In this document: piece by piece, positions 1 to 4,870 of the stretch
How positions within the stretch are numbered: position 1 is the first letter of the stretch
Layout: every line of letters starts with the position of its first letter
Assembly (NCBI GenBank): GCA_041685075.1
Contig: JAWLGN010000302.1
Coordinates: 1 to 6,665 of the forward strand
DNA: 6,665 nucleotides
Reading direction: 5' to 3'
From: JAMCRM01 sp041685075
Lineage (GTDB): Bacteria > Acidobacteriota > Terriglobia > Bryobacterales > Bryobacteraceae
The notes under the pieces: model-generated
The model's database searches: none
Told to the model about the DNA's origin: nothing
Seen by the model: the letters and a program-made list of their open reading frames with translations, nothing else
Position numbers and translations under genes: made by a program

Positions 1-1029
1 CGCAATGCGTTCGGCGATGGCGCGGGCCAGCGGCTCGCCCGCGGGATAGGCCAGGGTGAGGGCGCGGGCGGCGGGCGGAATGCCTCGCGCGAGCCGCCGC
101 GCGCGGTCCAGGTCCGGCTCCGAACGGAACAGGAACTCGTGCCCGCTCAACCACTGCGGCAACAGCGCGCTGGAGATCTCTCCCCGGCGCTGCAGCAGCA
201 CGTTGTGGATGGCAATCCGGTCGATCGATAGCGCCAGCGCTTCGCGCAGCCGTTTATCGGCCGGGCGCCCTTCCTCGAATGCCACCGCCAGCAGCACTAT
301 GGGGGCGGAGGACCACACGGGACGGCCGCGCTCGGAGGCGCGCCGCGCTTCGGCAGGCGCCAGTTCCACCACGTCCGCCTTCCCCACCTCCAGATCGATC
401 CACTGCTCACGCGCCGTGCGGCCCATGGCGATCTCGACGGAGTCCAGAAACGGCCTGCCGGCCCAGTGATCGGGGTTGGCGGTGAAGACAGCGCGTTGCC
501 CGGGATCCAGCCGCGCCAGGCGGAAGGGGCCGGTACCGATGGCGGCGCCGCTCCCGTCGCGCGCGAAAATGTAGCCGCGCCGGCCGAGGTCCATGGCCAG
601 TCCCGGAGTGGGGCGGGGGCAGTCGATCGCCAGAATGTCGCCGCCCGGTTTTACCTTAAAGCCCGGGGGCAGCGCGGATTCGAGCACCGCGGCCACCGGC
701 GCGCCGGCCGCCAGCAGTGAACCGTCATGAAAGCGTACGCCGGGACGCAGGCGGAACTGCCAGCGCCGGTATTCCGCATCATGGCTCCAGGAAACGGCCA
801 GCGCAGGGCGCGGCCGGCCGTGGCGGTCGATCCGCACCAGGCGGTCGAAGACCAGGGGCGCCAGGCGCGCGGTGGCTTCGCCCGTCGCCGCAGGATCCAG
901 CACCGAAATGGCGGCGCTCATCTCCACCCGCAGGGTGCCGCCGTAGCGCGGGCGCCGGGCGGCGCCGGCGTCGTGCGCGAGGGCCAGCAGGCTAAGAGCC
1001 GCAGCGAATCGCCAGATGGTAGGCGGCAT
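1..1029 (-). CDS. ABC transporter family-5 substrate-binding protein, 3' partial
   Basis: This is a periplasmic solute-binding protein of the SBP_bac_5 type (peptide/nickel/oligopeptide class), which captures a ligand for an ABC importer. Reading the minus strand from an ATG at 1029 gives 343 codons without a stop up to the left edge. The family usually has about 500-550 residues, so roughly the last third lies outside. Residues 1-24 look like a Sec signal peptide (R7, hydrophobic 8-18, Ala-rich cleavage zone) with no lipobox Cys. The family opening RYGGTLRVEM is at 28-37, followed by ISVLDP, then LVFDRLVRID, PALAVSW and WQFRLRPGVRFHDG. GTGPFRL at 165-171 and LREALALSIDR ending near 271 are further family landmarks. 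The start overlaps the end of the upstream secreted-protein gene by 38 nt, and only a weak GGA precedes it, so translation may be coupled. The class is fairly sure. The ligand is unknown. Confidence 0.88.
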   Translation of the reverse strand, partial: MPPTIWRFAAALSLLALAHDAGAARRPRYGGTLRVEMSAAISVLDPAATGEATARLAPLVFDRLVRIDRHGRPRPALAVSWSHDAEYRRWQFRLRPGVRFHDGSLLAAGAPVAAVLESALPPGFKVKPGGDILAIDCPRPTPGLAMDLGRRGYIFARDGSGAAIGTGPFRLARLDPGQRAVFTANPDHWAGRPFLDSVEIAMGRTAREQWIDLEVGKADVVELAPAEARRASERGRPVWSSAPIVLLAVAFEEGRPADKRLREALALSIDRIAIHNVLLQRRGEISSALLPQWLSGHEFLFRSEPDLDRARRLARGIPPAARALTLAYPAGEPLARAIAERIA

Positions 1030-2197
1030 ATCGTCCAGTAGCGGGGTCCCGCACGACGGCCGCGGCCGAAGCCGCGCCGGACGGCCACAACGCCGTCACG
1101 GGACCGGGAAATTCCAGCGGCGCGCTGGCAGGCACGGCGCCCGCGGGCCCCACCTCCCACGCCTGCACGGCGTCGGGCTCGTGGGCGTCGCCGGGGCGCG
1201 TGGCCAGCACCTGCCGGCCGCCGTTGCAGCGCGCCTCGAGGCCCGCAATCTCGCTGCCCCATCCCGCAACCGGGGATGCGGCGGGAACGAAGCCCGCGTC
1301 GAAGGTCAAGGTGCGGCCGTCCACCGCCGAAACCACCCACAACGGCTCGGCAGCGGTGCCCGCGAGTGCCAGGGAGAAAAAGGCCGGCAGCGTGGCCTTC
1401 ATACCGCCGGCCGTAATCAGAGGACCTTCGAAGGCGTTGCGCCCCGCGCGAAACGGCGCATGGCCGGCCAGCGACGCTCCCGAAACCATCGGCCACAAGG
1501 CGTCGCCCCTGGAGCACTCGAGCGCCGGCGGATCCATCACCCCGCGGCAGGCCACGCCGGGAAGATAGGCCTGGAACCGATGCGTCTGCACGGCCAGCCG
1601 GCCGCGCAGGTCGCGCGCCGCCGCGTGTGCGACGGGGAACTCGGCGCGATGCTCCCACTCCGCTCCGGCGCGCCGGTAGACCACTACCCTCTCCGGCTCC
1701 AGCACGAACAGCCGCTGCTCGCCGGCGGCATCGTCCGAAAGGGCGAAATCCAATATCGGCTCGTCCTGCTCCAACACCAGCCGGCGCTCGATCTCCAGAG
1801 CCGGGGGCGGGGCGGAGGCCGGCGTCCGCGGCCAGTGCGACATCAGCACCGTGCTGCGCGACTCCCCGCGCCACACCTCCGCAATCAGCAGCCAATAACG
1901 CAGATTCTCCGACAGCGTGGCCCGGATCTCCGCGGCGGCGCTCTCCTCCATGCGCACGCCGCGGGCGCGCAGCTCGTTTTCCAGTGCGGCGCGCACCTCG
2001 CCGGTACGCACCAGCGGCAGGGAGGAGAGATTGCGGAAGGAAAAGACAGCCGGTTCGCGCCCGAGCGCCGCGGCAACACCGTGAGCCAGCTCGCGGGCGG
2101 CCACTTCGGGGGTCTGGGCCACGGCGCGCCAGGCCAACAGGCACACCGCTAGTATGAGGACCTCACGACACCCCTTCACGAAGCGCCATGATATCAC
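992..2197 (-). CDS. Secreted protein of unknown function (401 aa)
   Basis: I do not recognise a named family. Residues 1-27 form a good Sec signal peptide (K8 and R11, hydrophobic core 13-23, likely cut after AVA before QTP). Residues 30-125 form an alpha/beta-looking segment with FSFRNLSSLP (52-61), a charged helix (67-79) and TLSENLRYWLLIAEV (94-108). After a Pro-rich linker (123-132) the rest is beta-rich, with blade-like stretches such as RLFVLEPERVVVYRR and RDLRGRLAV, so a beta-propeller-like second half is possible but unproven. The mature part has four cysteines (217, 228, 324, 399), which could form two disulfides. The start is GTG at 2197, with GAGGGG at 2210-2215 about 12 nt upstream. 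A second in-frame GTG at 2179 would also leave a usable signal peptide. The gene begins 16 nt after the receptor stop and ends 38 nt inside the binding-protein gene, so it is probably co-transcribed with both. A role in the uptake system is inference from position only. Confidence 0.8.
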   Translation of the reverse strand: MISWRFVKGCREVLILAVCLLAWRAVAQTPEVAARELAHGVAAALGREPAVFSFRNLSSLPLVRTGEVRAALENELRARGVRMEESAAAEIRATLSENLRYWLLIAEVWRGESRSTVLMSHWPRTPASAPPPALEIERRLVLEQDEPILDFALSDDAAGEQRLFVLEPERVVVYRRAGAEWEHRAEFPVAHAAARDLRGRLAVQTHRFQAYLPGVACRGVMDPPALECSRGDALWPMVSGASLAGHAPFRAGRNAFEGPLITAGGMKATLPAFFSLALAGTAAEPLWVVSAVDGRTLTFDAGFVPAASPVAGWGSEIAGLEARCNGGRQVLATRPGDAHEPDAVQAWEVGPAGAVPASAPLEFPGPVTALWPSGAASAAAVVRDPATGRYAAYHLAIRCGS

Positions 2198-2213
2198 GCT
2201 TGCCGCGCGCCCC

Positions 2214-3995
2214 TCAGCGTTGCGGACCCAGCAGCACCAGTTCGATGCCGCCCGTGATGCCGCGTCCGGGCATCCGCACTCCCGCGATCTCTTCGTAGGC
2301 GGCGCCGGCGATGTTGGTCAACTGCAGGAAGGGGCGCACGCGGCCGCGCGCACGCGCCACCGAGGCGTCCCACAGGGCGTAGGGATCGCGCGCGCGGCGG
2401 TCGAGCACCGCCACCCGCATCCGCGCCAGCAGCCCCGCGGGCAGCCAGCCTTCCCACATCACCGCGCCATGGTGCGTGGGGTAGTTGAAGACGTACTTGG
2501 ACTGCATCCCGCCGGTGAACTCGCGGCTGCCGCGAAGACCCGTGTAGCGCAGGTCGATGAGCTGGGTGCGGCGAAGCCGGAACGCCAGCCCGGTCTCGAC
2601 GCCGGTGAAGCGCAGGCGCTCGAAATTGGCCGCGCGCCAGATCTCTTCGGGCGAGCCGCGGACGTAGTCGATACCGTCGCGCTCCCGCCGGTGGAAGAGG
2701 GTGGCCTCGGCGCGCACGCGCCCGGCGTAGACATCGATGCCGCCCTCGTAGCTCCACGCGGTTTCGGGGCGCAGGTCGGGCGACCCGATGTTGGCCGGGT
2801 CGTGATAATACAGCTCCGTGTAGGTAGGCAGCCGGAAGGCGTTCCCCACCGCGGCGCGAAACTTCATGTGTTGGGTAGCCCACAGCCCCGCACTGGCCGA
2901 TGGGGTAAAGTGGCGCCCGCCGGCGAAGAACTCCTCCCGCGCCGCCGCCGTCAGAGAGAAGCGGCGCAGGGCGCGAGCTTCCAGCGCGGCGTAGGCGGCG
3001 CCGCGATTGCGATGGTGACGGCCCAGGTTGGAACTGCGGATGGTATCGCGGTAGCCTTCCCCGCCCCAGGCCAGCGTGATGTTGCGCGCCAGCGGCTCGC
3101 GCCGCCGCGCGGCGCCCTGCCAGTGGTCGGCCTCGTGGTGGTTGGTGTAGATCGAGGGGCGGTCGCGGTAGAGCACGAAGAGATCTGTATGGCGCCGGTA
3201 ATTGAGCGTGACGTCGGTGCGGTCCCCCACTTCCTGCCGCATGCCCGCGAACCAGGTGCGGGTGCGCTCCCAGGAGTTGAAGTTGCCGTAGAACTGGTCG
3301 GCGCCGAAGGGGGTATCGGTATGGCCCAGCACCACGCGGCTGTTGCCCAGGCGCGAGCGCGCTCGCGTGGCGGAGGAGAAAGAGAGGCGGCGGTAGTCGC
3401 GGTCCGGCATGAAGCCGGTGGAGAAATCGCGCGCAAAGGAGAACTGCTGGCTCACCCCGCGCCACACCGCCGCCGCCATGCCGCCCTGCTGGTTGCCGCC
3501 GAAGTTGCCCGCCCCGCCGCGCAGCCGCAGCTCGGCGGCCTCGGGCTGGCGGGTGATGATGTTCACCGCGCCGCCCACCGCATCCGAACCGTAGTAGGCC
3601 GAACCCGCGCCCTTCAGCAGCTCGATGCGCTCCACGGCTTCGAGCGGAGCGGGGAGGTCCAGGCTATGATGGCCGGTCTGCGGGTCGCTGATGCGCATGC
3701 CGTCCAGCAGCACGAGAGTCTGGCCGAAGGTGCCGCCGCGGATGGAAAGGTTCGTCTGCACGCCCGCCGGCGCCCGCGATTGCAGGTCGAGCGAGGGATC
3801 CTCCCGCAGCAGGTCCACCAGCGCCCCCGACAGCAGCCGCCGCCCCGCATCCACGGGAATCACCCGCACCGCGCGGTCGGCCTCTTCGAGCGGAATCGCC
3901 TCGATCGTGCCGGTGACCACGATGGTCTCGCGTTGTTGTGGAATCGCCCCCGAGTGCATCAGGGAGAACAGCACCACGAGCTGCCATTCGAGCAT
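2214..3995 (-). CDS. TonB-dependent outer-membrane receptor, compact BtuB-like size
   Basis: This is a 593-residue TonB-dependent receptor that should import a scarce solute across the outer membrane using energy from TonB-ExbBD. A TonB-box-like ETIVVTG lies at 23-29. The plug domain covers about 30-150 with LSIRGG (83-88), LVLLDGMRISDPQTG (94-108), VERIELLKGAGSAYYG (121-136) and GGAVNIITR (141-149). The rest is the beta-barrel, including the typical FRLPTYTELY and GSPDLRPETAWSYEGGIDVY segments and the closing pattern TNIAGAAYEEIAGVRMPGRG. The length is near that of the cobalamin receptor BtuB (about 614), but I see no cobalamin riboswitch upstream, so the ligand is not assigned. The ATG at 3995 is the earliest start, because an in-frame TGA lies 9 nt upstream. 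The short N-terminus (MLEWQLVVLFSLMHSGA) works as a signal peptide but has no basic residue. The protein ends LVLLGPQR, not in the usual terminal Phe. It is the first gene of the minus-strand unit. Confidence 0.93.
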   Translation of the reverse strand: MLEWQLVVLFSLMHSGAIPQQRETIVVTGTIEAIPLEEADRAVRVIPVDAGRRLLSGALVDLLREDPSLDLQSRAPAGVQTNLSIRGGTFGQTLVLLDGMRISDPQTGHHSLDLPAPLEAVERIELLKGAGSAYYGSDAVGGAVNIITRQPEAAELRLRGGAGNFGGNQQGGMAAAVWRGVSQQFSFARDFSTGFMPDRDYRRLSFSSATRARSRLGNSRVVLGHTDTPFGADQFYGNFNSWERTRTWFAGMRQEVGDRTDVTLNYRRHTDLFVLYRDRPSIYTNHHEADHWQGAARRREPLARNITLAWGGEGYRDTIRSSNLGRHHRNRGAAYAALEARALRRFSLTAAAREEFFAGGRHFTPSASAGLWATQHMKFRAAVGNAFRLPTYTELYYHDPANIGSPDLRPETAWSYEGGIDVYAGRVRAEATLFHRRERDGIDYVRGSPEEIWRAANFERLRFTGVETGLAFRLRRTQLIDLRYTGLRGSREFTGGMQSKYVFNYPTHHGAVMWEGWLPAGLLARMRVAVLDRRARDPYALWDASVARARGRVRPFLQLTNIAGAAYEEIAGVRMPGRGITGGIELVLLGPQR

Positions 3996-4011
3996 GTCTT
4001 CTCATCTTATC

Positions 4012-4020
4012 ATCTTAGCA
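4012..4020 (-). promoter_or_regulatory. Extended -10 element for the receptor unit
   Basis: Read on the minus strand, positions 4020 to 4012 give TGC-TAAGAT, an extended -10 element (TGn plus a TATAAT-like hexamer). Transcription would start about 10 nt before the receptor ATG at 3995, leaving a very short leader containing GAGAAG (4001-3998 region) as a weak ribosome-binding site. A second TGA-TAAGAT follows 8 nt later (4011-4004), but would give an almost leaderless transcript. No -35 match is visible, which extended -10 promoters tolerate. This is motif reading only. Confidence 0.5.
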
Positions 4021-4079
4021 GCGGCCCTGCCCGTCATCCGCGCATCCCCGCAACGGCAGGGGCGCACTCGCGGCGGGGC

Positions 4080-4088
4080 TGCTAGAAT
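4080..4088 (+). promoter_or_regulatory. Extended -10 element for the TIM-barrel/peptidase unit
   Basis: TGC-TAGAAT is an extended -10 element. The predicted transcript start near 4095 leaves a leader of about 17 nt with the Shine-Dalgarno sequence at 4101-4105. No TTGACA-like -35 is seen 16-18 bp upstream. The element and its flank mirror the receptor promoter on the other strand. Confidence 0.5.
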
Positions 4089-4100
4089 CATCTTTCACCG

Positions 4101-4105
4101 GGAGG
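4101..4105 (+). promoter_or_regulatory. Strong Shine-Dalgarno site
   Basis: GGAGG lies 6 nt before the ATG at 4112. It is the clearest ribosome-binding site in the window and fixes the start of the TIM-barrel gene. The other genes have weak or coupled starts. Confidence 0.85.
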
Positions 4106-4111
4106 ATCGCG

Positions 4112-4870
4112 ATGCAACTTGGCGCAGTCACTTACAACGTCCTGAAGGACATGGACGTGGAAACCATCATCCGCACCCTGGAAGCGGCCGGGCTGGCGGC
4201 CGTGGAGTTGCGAACCACGCACAAACACGGTGTGGAGCCCTCGCTCAGCCCCGAAGAGCGCCGCAAAGTGAAGGAACGCTTCGCCGCCTCCAAGGTGCGG
4301 CTGCTCAGCTACGGCACCACCTGCGAGTTCCACTCGCCCGACCCGGCCGAGCGCCGGCGGCAGGTCGATATCGGCCGGCAGTTCGTCGACCTGGCTCACG
4401 ATACCGGCGCCTGGGGCGTGAAGGTGCGGCCCAACGCCTTTCCCCGCCAGGTGCCGCGCGAGACCACCATCCGGAACATCGGCGCCGGGCTGCGCGAGCT
4501 GGGCGAATACGCGCAGGGGCGCGGCGTCGAGATCTGGCTCGAAGTGCACGGCCGCGAGACCAACGAGCCGGCCGCCTGCGCCGCCATGATGAAGGCCGCC
4601 AACCATCCGGCGGTGGGGCTGTGCTGGAACTCGAATCCGGCCGACGTCGTCGACGGCTCCGTGAAGCCCAGCTTCGAACTGCTGCGGCCCTGGATCAAGC
4701 ACGTCCACATCAACGAGCTGATCAGCGGCTATCCCTACCGCGAACTCTTCCGCCTGCTACGCGGGAGCGGCTACGACCGCTACACCCTGGCGGAGTGCCC
4801 GGAAAGCGACCAGCCCGAGCGCTTCCTGAAGTATTACCGGGCCCTGTGGACCGAACTATGCCGCGGATGA
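4112..4870 (+). CDS. Xylose isomerase-like TIM-barrel protein (sugar phosphate isomerase/epimerase superfamily)
   Basis: This is a complete 252-residue cytoplasmic (alpha/beta)8 barrel of the AP-endonuclease-2 / xylose isomerase-like superfamily, which uses a bound divalent metal, typically to isomerise or epimerise sugars and related polyols. The first strand is LGAVTYNV (3-10), followed by VELRTTHKHG. Likely metal or active-site residues are E144 and H146 (WLEVHG), the N173-S-N175-P-A-D178 loop, H197 and H199 (KHVHIN), and E228 (LAECPES) on the last strand. Many relatives have Asp near position 173 as a ligand. Here it is Asn, with D178 nearby. There is no signal peptide or membrane segment. 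It is the first gene of the plus-strand unit and its 3' end overlaps the peptidase gene. The fold is sure. The substrate is unknown, and an endonuclease role is unlikely given the short length and missing extra ligands. Confidence 0.88.
   Translation: MQLGAVTYNVLKDMDVETIIRTLEAAGLAAVELRTTHKHGVEPSLSPEERRKVKERFAASKVRLLSYGTTCEFHSPDPAERRRQVDIGRQFVDLAHDTGAWGVKVRPNAFPRQVPRETTIRNIGAGLRELGEYAQGRGVEIWLEVHGRETNEPAACAAMMKAANHPAVGLCWNSNPADVVDGSVKPSFELLRPWIKHVHINELISGYPYRELFRLLRGSGYDRYTLAECPESDQPERFLKYYRALWTELCRG

Larger units (their letters stand above)
3996..4111. other. Divergent intergenic region with two opposed promoters
   Basis: These 116 bp are the only sizeable non-coding stretch in the window and separate the start codons of the receptor (minus) and the TIM-barrel gene (plus). 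The edges are AT-richer than the surroundings, and each holds an extended -10 element pointing outward. The GC-rich middle (about 4023-4077) has no clear -35 hexamer and no recognisable riboswitch. A 7-bp inverted repeat (CCCTGCC at 4025-4031 with GGCAGGG at 4055-4061) sits between the promoters. It is too short and widely spaced to call an operator with confidence. Confidence 0.7.

Noticed and set aside
918..2144. A 408-codon minus-strand frame overlapping the secreted-protein gene in another register
   Set aside because: It is rich in Arg, Gly and Ala throughout with no signal peptide or motif. It is a frame-shifted shadow of the 992-2197 gene.
1016..2152. A 378-codon plus-strand open frame opposite the secreted-protein gene
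   Set aside because: The composition is Arg/Gly/His-rich with no domain or ribosome-binding site. The minus-strand frame has a signal peptide and operon spacing.
4025..4061. Inverted repeat CCCTGCC/GGCAGGG as operator or terminator
   Set aside because: The arms are 7 bp with a 23-nt gap in GC-rich DNA and there is no T-run. Chance is a sufficient explanation.
2154..4085. A 643-codon open frame on the plus strand across the receptor gene
   Set aside because: It is antisense to a clear TonB-dependent receptor. Its translation is low-complexity (Ala, Gly, Arg, His rich) with no family motif, as expected from high GC content.
3996..4111. A cobalamin riboswitch upstream of the BtuB-sized receptor
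   Set aside because: The region is only 116 bp, shared by two promoters, with a predicted leader of about 10 nt. A cobalamin riboswitch needs far more length, and no B12-box-like sequence is seen.
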